Origin: Actinomycetota bacterium
GTDB lineage: Bacteria > Actinomycetota > Acidimicrobiia > IMCC26256 > PALSA-610
Direction of reading: 5' to 3'
Length of the DNA stretch: 55,994 bases
Assembly: GCA_005772765.1 (NCBI GenBank)
Contig: SXIR01000061.1
Coordinates: 1 to 55,994, forward strand
This document shows positions 17,585 through 25,105 of the stretch, piece after piece; within the stretch, counting starts at the first letter, position 1, and each line of letters begins with the position of its first letter. The notes beneath the pieces are model-generated. The model was not told where the DNA came from. It did not search any database and worked only from the letters and a program-made list of their open reading frames with translations. A program made the position numbers and the translations under genes.

Positions 17585-18802
17585 TCAGCGGGGCGTGACC
17601 CGCACCGGGAGGTGCTTGATGCCGCTGATCAGGTTCGAGTGCAGCCGCGCCGGCTCGCCGACGATCTCGAGGTTGGCCCGCCCGATGAGTTCGTCGTAGA
17701 GCACCCGGATCTCCTCGCGGGCGAGATTGGCGCCGAGGCAATGGTGCGGACCACGTCCTCCGAACGCGACGTGGTCGTTCGGGTTACGCGTGATGTCGAA
17801 CTGATCGGGGTCGCGGTAGATCTCCTCGTCGCGATTTGCCGAGCCGTAGAACATCACGACCGCTTCGCCCTCGGCGATCGGCACGCCGCGAATCTCGGTG
17901 TCGCGCGTTGCGGTGCGACGGAACGAGATCACCGGCGACACGAAGCGCAACATCTCTTCGACCGCGGATTGCAGCAGCGTCGGTCGGTTCGCGACGAGCA
18001 GGTCGTACTGATCGGGAAAGTCGCCGAGCGCAACCGCGCCGCCAGAGATGAGGTTGCGGGTTGTCTCGTTGCCGGCCACGGCGAGCAACAAGAAGAAGAA
18101 GATGAACTCGTCGTGGCCGAGGAGTTCACCGTCCACGTCGCTCGTGAGCAGCTTCGACACGATGTCGTCCCGCGGGTCGGCGGCGCGTGCGAGCGCGAGT
18201 TCCGACGCGTATGCGAACAACTCCACCGCGGCCGACGTCGCCGTCTCCATGGCCTGGTCATCACTGATCGCGTACTCGGGATCGGCGCGTCCGATCATCC
18301 GGTTCGACCAGTCGAAGACCTTGCCGCGGTCTTCCTGCGGGATACCCAACAGGTCGGCAATGACGATGAGCGGCAGCTCGGCAGCGACTTCCGTGACGAA
18401 GTCGAACTCGCCCAGCTCGATCGCCTTGTCGACGAGCGCCGCGGCCGACTCGCGCATCGACGGCTGGAGCTCGCGGATGTACTTCGGCGTGAACATCCGA
18501 GCGACGAGGTTGCGGAGCCGCGTGTGACGCGGCGGGTCTTGGTTGATCAACATCAGTTCGGCACCACCGACCGACTCCTCGAGCAGCACACCGCCTCGAG
18601 CCGACGAGAACGTCGTGGCGTCGCGGCTGACCGCAATGAGGTCCTGATACTTGGTCACCGCCCAGAACTCGAGCGGTGCCGAGCGGCCCTGATGACGGAA
18701 CACCGGTTCGGTCGCTCGCCGGTGCGCGAAGTACGCGTGGGGATACCCCGAGGCGAACGTGCTCGGGTCGGTCAGATCGAGATCGAGGTCGAGGTTCGTC
18801 AT
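17585..18802 (-). CDS. Cytochrome P450, CYP125-like steroid C26(27)-monooxygenase
   Basis: The 405-aa P450 has the I-helix AGNETTRN, the K-helix ExxR in EEMLRFVSPV, and the heme loop FGGRGPHHCLGANLAR with Cys355 as thiolate ligand. It resembles M. tuberculosis CYP125 over long stretches: FWAVTKYQDL, IPQEDRGKVFDWSNRMIGRADPEYA, GEAVVMFYGSANRDEE and ITRNPNDHVAFGG. CYP125 oxidises the terminal side-chain carbon of cholesterol or cholestenone to the acid that FadD enzymes activate. It diverges from the EchA19-like gene. The start is ATG 18802 (MTNLDLDLDL). No KstR-type motif is seen in the shared 226-bp promoter region. CYP142/CYP124-type function is an alternative. Confidence 0.85.
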   Translation of the reverse strand: MTNLDLDLDLTDPSTFASGYPHAYFAHRRATEPVFRHQGRSAPLEFWAVTKYQDLIAVSRDATTFSSARGGVLLEESVGGAELMLINQDPPRHTRLRNLVARMFTPKYIRELQPSMRESAAALVDKAIELGEFDFVTEVAAELPLIVIADLLGIPQEDRGKVFDWSNRMIGRADPEYAISDDQAMETATSAAVELFAYASELALARAADPRDDIVSKLLTSDVDGELLGHDEFIFFFLLLAVAGNETTRNLISGGAVALGDFPDQYDLLVANRPTLLQSAVEEMLRFVSPVISFRRTATRDTEIRGVPIAEGEAVVMFYGSANRDEEIYRDPDQFDITRNPNDHVAFGGRGPHHCLGANLAREEIRVLYDELIGRANLEIVGEPARLHSNLISGIKHLPVRVTPR

Positions 18803-18848
18803 GCCTGCTCTTCGGTTGGCGCTTCGGGTCCGCACGACGCCGAGGTCG

Positions 18849-18866
18849 GTGCTGGTGCATCAGCAC
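18849..18866. promoter_or_regulatory. Inverted repeat in P450/echA19 divergent promoter region
   Basis: GTGCTG-gtgcat-CAGCAC lies 47 bp upstream of the P450 ATG within the 226-bp divergent intergenic region. A -10-like TATATT at 18955-18960 and the Shine-Dalgarno GGAGGT at 19019-19024 belong to the echA19 side. The repeat may be an operator; no KstR consensus is present here. Confidence 0.35.
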
Positions 18867-19028
18867 ACCTTTCATCGGTCCCGAGACGCGAGAAGCGAGG
18901 ACATCGCCGATCGGCGGGGTAGGCGACCTCGGAGTTGTCCGAATCGGGTTGCCCTATATTGCGCGTCGCCACGCCTCGTGGCCACGATCCCGTCGTCGCT
19001 TCGCCCGCGACCACCGCCGGAGGTATTC

Positions 19029-19841
19029 ATGGCCGTCCTCGATGAACTCACGACCGAGCACTGCACCGTCGAACGCGACGGCGCGATCGTCACGATGACC
19101 ATGAATCGGCCGCAGAAGAAGAACGCGCTGTCCGCGGACATGCTCGCCGGATTGGTCATGGCGTACGAGTACATCGACGAGACCCCGGACGTGCGCTGCG
19201 CGATTCTCACCGGCGCCGGTGGCAACTTCTGTTCCGGCATGGATCTCGTGTCGATGAGCACCCCGCCGACCGACCCGCGGGTCCAGGCCGTGATGGCGCG
19301 TGCAGGCGCGCCGCACTGGAAGGCGTTGCTGCGCGACTACCGGCTGAGCAAACCGTTGATCGCTGCGGTCGAGGGGTACGCGGTCGCGGGCGGGACCGAG
19401 ATCCTCCAGGGCACCGACATCCGGGTCGCGGCCGAAACCGCGATCTTCGGCGTCTGGGAGGCGAAGCGAGGACTCTTCCCCCTCGGCGGGTCGGCGTGTC
19501 GACTCCCGCGTCAGATCCCCTACGCGCTCGCGATGGACATCTTGTTGACGTGCCGTCCGATCACCGCCCTCGAAGCGCAATCGATGGGGTTGATCTCGCG
19601 CGTGGCACCCGAGGGCCATGCGCTCGGCGTCGCTCGGATGGTGGCCGAACAGGTCGCCGCCTGCGCGCCGCTGTCGACCAAGGCGATCCTTCGGGCGTGG
19701 CGCGAGACGGAGAACATGAGCGACTACGACGCAATGATGCACCAGGACCCGATCGGTTGGGAGGTCTTCGCCAGTGAGGACGCCCAGGAGGGTCCCAGAG
19801 CGTTCGCGGAAAAGCGCGCCCCGCACTTCCAGGGCAAGTAG
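19029..19841 (+). CDS. echA19: Steroid side-chain enoyl-CoA hydratase, EchA19-like
   Basis: The 270-aa crotonase-family protein closely resembles M. tuberculosis EchA19 (Rv3516). Shared blocks are MNRPQKKNALSADM, VRCAILTGAGGNFCSGMDL, KPLIAAVEGYAVAGGTEILQGTDIRVA, FGVWEAKRGLFPLGGSACRLPRQIPYALAMDILLT and EGPRAFAEKRAPHFQ. EchA19 hydrates the enoyl-CoA of the cholesterol side chain during beta-oxidation. The start ATG 19029 is fixed by a strong Shine-Dalgarno GGAGGT 4 bp upstream; the ORF-track extension is rejected. It diverges from the CYP125-like gene and is followed 3 bp later by a thioesterase, forming an operon. M. tuberculosis echA19 and cyp142 are also neighbours in the KstR regulon. Confidence 0.9.
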   Translation: MAVLDELTTEHCTVERDGAIVTMTMNRPQKKNALSADMLAGLVMAYEYIDETPDVRCAILTGAGGNFCSGMDLVSMSTPPTDPRVQAVMARAGAPHWKALLRDYRLSKPLIAAVEGYAVAGGTEILQGTDIRVAAETAIFGVWEAKRGLFPLGGSACRLPRQIPYALAMDILLTCRPITALEAQSMGLISRVAPEGHALGVARMVAEQVAACAPLSTKAILRAWRETENMSDYDAMMHQDPIGWEVFASEDAQEGPRAFAEKRAPHFQGK

Positions 19842-19844
19842 TCG

Positions 19845-20510
19845 ATGTCGGAGGCGGCGCCGGGGACCGGCGACGACGCGCACTTCGCGAGCGCAGCACG
19901 CGCCGAACTCGCGCAAGCGTTGCGCACGCTGATCGAGACGTCGATGACGACGCCGCACGCGACCGACGACGAGTTGCGGACGGCCACAGCAGCCGTCGCG
20001 TCCGTCACGGCCGCCCTGCGCCCCGATTCCGACCTCGACCGCGGCCCTGGGTTCACGCCGCGCAGTCACGGCGATTACCTGCCGCGTTCTCCGGTCGTTG
20101 GGGAAGCGTCGCCGATGTCGCCGCGCATCGACTGGGAGATCATCGACGGCCGATGCCACGCCCGAGGCATTTTCGGCGCCCAATACGAAGGGCCGCCGGG
20201 TTACGTCCACGGAGGCATGGTGGCGCTGGCCTTCGACGAAATGCTCGGCATCGTCAACATTGCGAACGGCTCACCGGGCATGACCGGCACGCTGACCATC
20301 CGTTATCGCCGTCCCACACCGCTCTACCGTGCAGTGACGTTCGAGGCCTGGGTCGAGCGAGTCGAAGGGCGGCGAGTCCAATCGCGGGCAGTGTTACGAG
20401 CAGGCGAAGTCGTGTGTGCCGAAGCCGAAGGGCTGTTCATCCAACCGCGCCCCGAACTCGCCGCCGAGTATTTCGGCACCGAAGGACGAGACCCGACGCC
20501 CAAAGGTTGA
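19845..20510 (+). CDS. Hotdog-fold acyl-CoA thioesterase (PaaI/4HBT type)
   Basis: The 221-aa protein has a C-terminal hotdog domain (about residues 95-205). The characteristic segment is EGPPGYVHGGMVALAFDEMLG, with the GG(M/L)xxxxxDE core used by PaaI-type thioesterases, followed by TLTIRYRRPTPLYR and VCAEAEGLFIQPRP. The N-terminal 90 residues are helical and extra relative to the minimal fold. It would hydrolyse an acyl-CoA thioester, possibly to release CoA from stalled steroid intermediates (inference from position 3 bp after echA19). A 15-bp tandem duplication covers its stop codon. Confidence 0.8.
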   Translation: MSEAAPGTGDDAHFASAARAELAQALRTLIETSMTTPHATDDELRTATAAVASVTAALRPDSDLDRGPGFTPRSHGDYLPRSPVVGEASPMSPRIDWEIIDGRCHARGIFGAQYEGPPGYVHGGMVALAFDEMLGIVNIANGSPGMTGTLTIRYRRPTPLYRAVTFEAWVERVEGRRVQSRAVLRAGEVVCAEAEGLFIQPRPELAAEYFGTEGRDPTPKG

Positions 20511-20528
20511 GCACCCAAAGGTTGAGCA
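20499..20528. repeat. 15-bp perfect tandem duplication over the thioesterase stop
   Basis: CCCAAAGGTTGAGCA occurs twice in direct succession (20499-20513 and 20514-20528). The first copy contains the TGA stop of the thioesterase gene (20508-20510); the second lies in the spacer before the next gene. It looks like a recent slippage event without coding effect. Confidence 0.85.
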
Positions 20529-20586
20529 ACCGGGTTGCGCTGGCCGATGAAGACGGGTGGGGCCGTTCTCGACCCCCGCTTCGACC

Positions 20587-21414
20587 ATGAGCCGCCAATC
20601 CGTCATCTGTCCGAACTGCGCGATCGTGTGCGACCCCGACGCGGGGATCGCGTGCGCGTCGTGCGGTGCCTTCTTGAGCACGTCACCGCTCATCGGTTCG
20701 GCGCGTCCGAAGCCTGCGGCGGCGGCAGCAGGGCTCGGTGGGCTCATCGGGTCCGAGGCCGGCTCCCCCACCGAGGCCACGCCCAGCACCGAACGGGTGG
20801 TCGATTTCGACGCCGCCAAGTTTGCGAAGCACCGCTGGCCCTGGCGACGCGTGCCGGGCGACGACCTCCTCCCCGACGCCGAACTGCGACGCCGACGTTG
20901 GCGGCGTATCGGCGGCGGGTTGATGATCATGCTGTCGCTGAGCACCACCGCCTGGTGGCAGTCCCTCGACGAAGACCTCGAATCTCCCGCCGCGGTCGTC
21001 GGCGATGGCACACCCTCGGTCGGCGACGACACTGCGTCGATCGATCGCCCGACGGGCCGGCCGATCAGCGCCGGGGCCGAGACCGTGCTCGCCGAGGTCT
21101 ACCGACCCGCTGCGCGCTTGTACGTCGACTGGGGCACGTGGGAACAAGTCACGCCGGAGGCCATCGGCGAGGCGACGCCAGGCCTCGGTTTGCTCGCGCC
21201 CGACGTTGCGCCCGAACGGGCCGACGAGGTCTCCGTCACGATCGACGAGCGAGACGTCGTCTTCGGCGCACTCGACCTCGGCGGCACCGACACTGGGTGT
21301 GCCTGGCTGCGAGACACCGGACTCGGCCCGCAGGTCGTGCACGACAGCGACGAGGGCGACTGTTCGGCCGGCAACGCTCCGGCACGTGGCTGGGAGCCGG
21401 TCGCGATCGATTGA
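20587..21414 (+). CDS. Zinc-ribbon membrane-anchored protein of unknown function
   Basis: The 275-aa protein begins with a zinc-ribbon (CPNCAIVCDPDAGIACASCG, two CxxC pairs at about residues 8-29). A low-complexity Ala/Gly/Pro linker follows, then a basic stretch RRRRWRRIGGG before one hydrophobic segment LMIMLSLSTTAWW (about residue 115), then an acidic extracytoplasmic domain with two cysteines (GCAWLRD and DCSAG) that could form a disulfide. Topology is N-in, C-out by the positive-inside rule. The start ATG 20587 places the ribbon at the N-terminus; the longer ORF start adds ten unrelated residues. Function unknown. Confidence 0.7.
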   Translation: MSRQSVICPNCAIVCDPDAGIACASCGAFLSTSPLIGSARPKPAAAAAGLGGLIGSEAGSPTEATPSTERVVDFDAAKFAKHRWPWRRVPGDDLLPDAELRRRRWRRIGGGLMIMLSLSTTAWWQSLDEDLESPAAVVGDGTPSVGDDTASIDRPTGRPISAGAETVLAEVYRPAARLYVDWGTWEQVTPEAIGEATPGLGLLAPDVAPERADEVSVTIDERDVVFGALDLGGTDTGCAWLRDTGLGPQVVHDSDEGDCSAGNAPARGWEPVAID

Positions 21415-21462
21415 CCGAAGGTTGCGCCTGCGTCATTGGCCGAGGCGCGCGATGCTGCAGTC

Positions 21463-22716
21463 ATGGGAATCCCGCAGCACGGCATCGACAAGGACACCTT
21501 GCTCAGCGAACTCACGGCCAAACGCGCACGCGACGTGCGCTGGCAGGACGGGCGCACGTTCGGGATGGTCTACGACGGCGGCGAATCGGTGCACGAGGTC
21601 GCCGAGGCCGTCGCCGCGATGTTCCTCCACGAGAACGCGCTCAACACCTACGCCTTTCCCAGCCTCGGCGAGATCCAACGCGAGGTGTGCGACATGACGG
21701 CAGAGTTGTTGCACGGCGACACGGCGGCTGGCTTCATGACGAGCGGTGGCACCGAGTCGATTCTCTGCGCAGTCAAAGCCGCCCGCGAACGGGGCAAGGC
21801 CGAACGGTCGATCACGGCTCCCGAAGTGGTGCTCGCCGAGACCGCACACGCGGCGTTCCACAAAGCCGCGCACTACTTCGGGTTGACCGTGCACAAGGTC
21901 AAGGTTCGAGACGACTTCCGGGCCGATGTCGACGCAATGGCTGCACACGTGAACGACAACACCGTGCTCGTCGTCGGATCAGCGCCGCAATACCCGCAAG
22001 GCGTCATCGACCCGATTCCCGACCTCGCCCAACTCGCGCAGAGCGTCGGCGCGAGCATGCACGTCGACGCGTGCATGGGCGGGTTCGTGTTGCCCTTCAT
22101 GGAGATGGCCGGCTTCGAACTTTCGCACCCATGGGACTTCCGAGTCGATGGAGTGACGACGATCTCGGCGGACATCCACAAGCTCGGCTACGCCCCCAAG
22201 GGCGCATCGGTGATCTTGCACCGCGACAAGCACCTGCGCCAGTACCAGACGTTCGTGTTCGACGATTGGCTCGGTGGCTTCTACGCGTCGCCGAATGTGC
22301 AGGGCACGCGGTCGGGAATGCCAATGGCGACCGCGTGGGCGGTCATGCGCCACATCGGACTCGAGGGTTACCAACGGCTCACCACACTGACGATCGAAAC
22401 CCGCCAGAAGATGGAAGCGGGCGTGCGCGCCATCGAAGGGCTCACCGTCCTCGGCCACCCCGAAGCACAGCTGATGGCCATTGCTGCGGCACCTGGATAC
22501 GAAGATCGCGTCGACGTGTTCGCGCTCGGTGATGCGCTACAGGAACGGGGTTGGTTCCACGACCGCCAGGGCCCGCCCGACACGTTGCACGCGACCGTGT
22601 CGGTCGGCAATGCGCCGGTCGCCGACGAATACCTGCGTGACCTCGCCGAATGTGTCGAAGCAGTCGCCGGCATTCGCGCAGCCGACCGCAGCACCAACTA
22701 CGCCACGCTCGAATAG
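21463..22716 (+). CDS. PLP-dependent lyase/decarboxylase, sphingosine-1-phosphate-lyase-like
   Basis: The 417-aa fold-type I PLP enzyme belongs to the group II decarboxylase / sphingosine-1-phosphate lyase branch. Diagnostic blocks are GFMTSGGTESILCAVKAARERG (PLP phosphate binding), HAAFHKAAHYFGL, MHVDACMGGFVLPF with the Asp that contacts the pyridine nitrogen, and SADIHKLGYAPKGASVILHRD with Lys240 as the Schiff-base lysine. The typical product classes are long-chain aldehyde plus phosphoethanolamine, or an amine by decarboxylation; the substrate is not determined. ATG 21463 is preferred over the TTG at 21436. The stop is 20 bp from the convergent DUF2071 gene. Confidence 0.85.
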   Translation: MGIPQHGIDKDTLLSELTAKRARDVRWQDGRTFGMVYDGGESVHEVAEAVAAMFLHENALNTYAFPSLGEIQREVCDMTAELLHGDTAAGFMTSGGTESILCAVKAARERGKAERSITAPEVVLAETAHAAFHKAAHYFGLTVHKVKVRDDFRADVDAMAAHVNDNTVLVVGSAPQYPQGVIDPIPDLAQLAQSVGASMHVDACMGGFVLPFMEMAGFELSHPWDFRVDGVTTISADIHKLGYAPKGASVILHRDKHLRQYQTFVFDDWLGGFYASPNVQGTRSGMPMATAWAVMRHIGLEGYQRLTTLTIETRQKMEAGVRAIEGLTVLGHPEAQLMAIAAAPGYEDRVDVFALGDALQERGWFHDRQGPPDTLHATVSVGNAPVADEYLRDLAECVEAVAGIRAADRSTNYATLE

Positions 22717-22736
22717 CCGAATCGGAACTCGAACCT

Positions 22737-23468
22737 TCAACACCAACGCGGTCGCCCGATGCGGACCGTCACCCGCGGCGACCACATTGCGATCGGTGCG
22801 CCGCTCGGCGTCGGCAATCCACACGCCTCGAGCAACGTCTGATCACACTCCAATACCTCGGCGTGCAGCAGTGGCCATCGCTCGTGGTGCGCCTCGGCGG
22901 TGACGAGTCGACCGGATCGCACTTGCCCATAGAGCCGCCATCGCGCGCTGAGCCAGTGCTCGAAGTCGGACGGCTCGTCGAAGCCATACTCCCGGCCGAC
23001 CGCAACTCGCACCCGACAATGCGCGCCGCGAGGTCCGGGCCAACGGCGGCGGGACTCGTACTCCCAGATGTTGTCGCGTTGCTCGCAACGCATCTTCGCC
23101 CAGAAGTACGGCACGCCATACCCACCGCGCCCGAAAGCGACGACACCCAAACGCGCGGCTTCGAGCGAGAAGAACCATACGCCGGTGTTGCCGTCAGGTC
23201 CCCGGACGTAGGTGCGCACGTTCGTCTCGGGGAACCGGCCGAGGCGCGGCCACCACGGCTGGCCCGGAGCGCGAACCTGCATGAAGAACGGCACGAGGCC
23301 GACCCACGCTCGATCGTGCCAGGTCTCGACCTCGAGCCCGGGCGGCAACAGACGTTGGATCTCGGATGGTTCGTACGACCAGTGCAAAAACGTGAGGGTG
23401 TCCCAGCGGTTGTGCATCACCGGCCTTCGAACCGTGAACGGCGGCTCCGGGGAGATCGACGGCGGCAT
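22737..23468 (-). CDS. DUF2071 (YqjF-type) protein
   Basis: The 243-aa protein matches the YqjF/DUF2071 family, related in fold to acetoacetate decarboxylase: VMHNRWDTLTFLHWSYEPSEIQRLLPPGLEVETWHDRAWVGLVPFFM, ETNVRTYVRGPDGNTGVWFFSLEA and HLLHAEV-like C-terminal segments. No enzymatic activity is established for the family. The start ATG 23468 is chosen because the ORF-track extension is composed of unconserved Arg/Gly-rich sequence. It is divergent from the kstR-like gene, and the operator at 23609-23622 lies between them, 140 bp from this start. Confidence 0.8.
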   Translation of the reverse strand: MPPSISPEPPFTVRRPVMHNRWDTLTFLHWSYEPSEIQRLLPPGLEVETWHDRAWVGLVPFFMQVRAPGQPWWPRLGRFPETNVRTYVRGPDGNTGVWFFSLEAARLGVVAFGRGGYGVPYFWAKMRCEQRDNIWEYESRRRWPGPRGAHCRVRVAVGREYGFDEPSDFEHWLSARWRLYGQVRSGRLVTAEAHHERWPLLHAEVLECDQTLLEACGLPTPSGAPIAMWSPRVTVRIGRPRWC

Positions 23469-23608
23469 GGCTGCATTGTCGTCGCGCGCCGCGCTCAACA
23501 TTCGATTCCACGTCGCAGCTCCGCCAAGCGAAGGCCGACCACCGCCGCGTCCGGTGACCCGCCCCGCACCGCTCACCGACCGATTCACACGCCAGCTGGG
23601 CGCAAACG

Positions 23609-23622
23609 TGCAACGCGTTCTA
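23609..23622. promoter_or_regulatory. KstR-type operator (kstR autoregulatory site)
   Basis: TGCAACGCGTTCTA matches TnnAACnnGTTnnA with less palindromic flanks than the other two sites. It lies 24 bp upstream of the ATG of the KstR-like gene, where mycobacterial kstR also has an autoregulatory operator. Confidence 0.72.
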
Positions 23623-23646
23623 GGACTGCCGTATCCTCCCGGCCCC

Positions 23647-24231
23647 ATGGCCGCCGCCACGCGTCGCACCGGAACCCGAGCTGCCGAGACCGCCGCCCGC
23701 AAAGCGCGCCTCGTCGACGCCGCGATCGCACTCGCGGCCGATGGAGGCTACGAAGCAGTCCAGATGCGCGACGTTGCCGCGCGCGCCGATGTCGCGCTCG
23801 GAACCTTGTACCGCCACTACTCGTCGAAAGACCAGCTCCTGTTGGCCGCGCTGCGTGAGCAAGCCGCAGCGCTGCGGGGAGCGCTCGATCGCCGACCGCC
23901 GGTCGGAGCGACGCCAGCGCAGCGCGTCGCCGACGTCTTGCATCGCGCCTCACGCGCGCTCGAACGGAACCCGAAGATCACCGGCGCCCTTGTCGCCGCG
24001 ATGTTCGTCAACGATCCCGACGCATCCGAACACAAGACCGCCGTGCGCGAGCAACTTGACTCGATCCTCGAACGCGCCCTCGACGGTGCCGCAGTCGACG
24101 ACCTCGACGGCGTCATCGATGTGTTGGGGCACGCATGGATCGCCACGCTCGCATTTTGGGCAAGCGGTCTGAGCGACGGGACGTCGATGGGCGACCGCCT
24201 CGAACGGGCTGCGTATCTGCTGCTCGACTGA
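23647..24231 (+). CDS. kstR: TetR-family repressor of steroid catabolism, KstR-like
   Basis: This 194-aa regulator has an N-terminal HTH nearly identical to mycobacterial KstR: GGYEAVQMRDVAARADVALGTLYRHYSSKDQLLLAAL against GGYEAVQMRAVADRADVAVGTLYRYFPSKVHLLVSAL as I remember it. The ligand domain keeps GATPAQRV...RALERNP and ends DRLERAAYLLLD. KstR represses cholesterol side-chain and A/B-ring genes and is released by a steroid-CoA or ketosteroid acid. A KstR-type site precedes this gene, and two more precede the Rieske and fadD operons in the window. The long ORF upstream of ATG 23647 is antisense to DUF2071 and is rejected. Confidence 0.9.
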   Translation: MAAATRRTGTRAAETAARKARLVDAAIALAADGGYEAVQMRDVAARADVALGTLYRHYSSKDQLLLAALREQAAALRGALDRRPPVGATPAQRVADVLHRASRALERNPKITGALVAAMFVNDPDASEHKTAVREQLDSILERALDGAAVDDLDGVIDVLGHAWIATLAFWASGLSDGTSMGDRLERAAYLLLD

Positions 24232-24260
24232 AGCGCCGAGGGCACGAGCGCGTCCGAACG

Positions 24261-25097
24261 TCAGCCGGGTGACTCGAGGCCCGCGCCCAGGTGAGCCCCC
24301 ACGTCACGAACGAGCGTCGCGTTGACAGGGTCGCTGCTGTCGACGGGGGCCAGCACCACCCACGTCGCGCCCGCGCTGACGTAGGGCCGGATCCGGCGAG
24401 CCACGGTCGCCGGAGTTCCGACGAGGACGGCGCTCGATGCGCCCAACCGCGTCGCCTTGTCGGCGGCTGCCTCGTCGTCGACATCGAGCACCACGAGTCC
24501 GCCCCAGGTGAGCGTGGCTGCGGGTTGCCGAGCGCGCACGGTCGCCGCGTCGCGAGCGAACACTTCGACCGATCCCGCCCACCGGTTCCAGCCGTCGGCC
24601 TGATCGCACAATGCGAGCACGTCGGGGTGCGACCCGCCAATCCAGGTTTCGATCCCCACGGCGCGTGTCGCGTCGGCAGCGGCACCCAGCGCGGCAACGC
24701 GTTCGCCGAGCGATCCGAACGCCAAGCCGAACTCCTCGTTCTCGGCCCGACTTTCGGCGTCGCCAGCACCGAGCACCGCCAGGGCCCGACCGTCACTGAC
24801 CCGTTGCAGCGTCGCGAACGCGTGGGCCAGGACGGCAGCCGAACGCAAGGTCGCGCGAGCAACCAGCGAGCCGACGCGCACGCGTTGGGTCACTGCCGCA
24901 ACCGCACCGAGGGTCGCCCACAGGTCCTGGGAGGGGCGCCGACCCTGCGGACCAACTCGGAACAGGTGCTCGTACGCGAATACCGCGTCGAGGCCCGCCG
25001 CCTCCGCGGCGACGGCAACCTCGATGATCCGCTCCGGGTCGTCGCGAAACGACGGCAGCGTCAGACCGAGCCGAACCTCGTGGGGCCGAGCGTCCAT
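24261..25097 (-). CDS. LLM-class flavin/F420-dependent oxidoreductase
   Basis: The 278-aa protein has the bacterial luciferase-like TIM barrel: RLGLTLPSFRDDPERIIEVAVAAEAAGLDAVFAYEHLF at the N-terminus, RVRVGSLVARATLRSAAVLAHAFATLQRVSDGRALAVLGAGD and IETWIGGSHPDVLALCDQADGWNRW. Members use F420 or FMN for hydride transfer to varied substrates. The length and GAGD phosphate-binding loop fit the F420-dependent subgroup common in actinobacteria. It is the last gene of the pimB-to-LLM run and starts 8 bp after the ROK kinase stop. The start ATG 25097 was chosen because the upstream extension overlaps the ROK gene. Confidence 0.82.
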   Translation of the reverse strand: MDARPHEVRLGLTLPSFRDDPERIIEVAVAAEAAGLDAVFAYEHLFRVGPQGRRPSQDLWATLGAVAAVTQRVRVGSLVARATLRSAAVLAHAFATLQRVSDGRALAVLGAGDAESRAENEEFGLAFGSLGERVAALGAAADATRAVGIETWIGGSHPDVLALCDQADGWNRWAGSVEVFARDAATVRARQPAATLTWGGLVVLDVDDEAAADKATRLGASSAVLVGTPATVARRIRPYVSAGATWVVLAPVDSSDPVNATLVRDVGAHLGAGLESPG

Positions 25098-25105
25098 CGA
25101 TCGAC

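Noticed and set aside
17270-18922. 550-aa plus-strand ORF over the lipoprotein and P450 genes
   Set aside because: Antisense shadow typical of high-GC sequence; the P450 motifs are on the minus strand.
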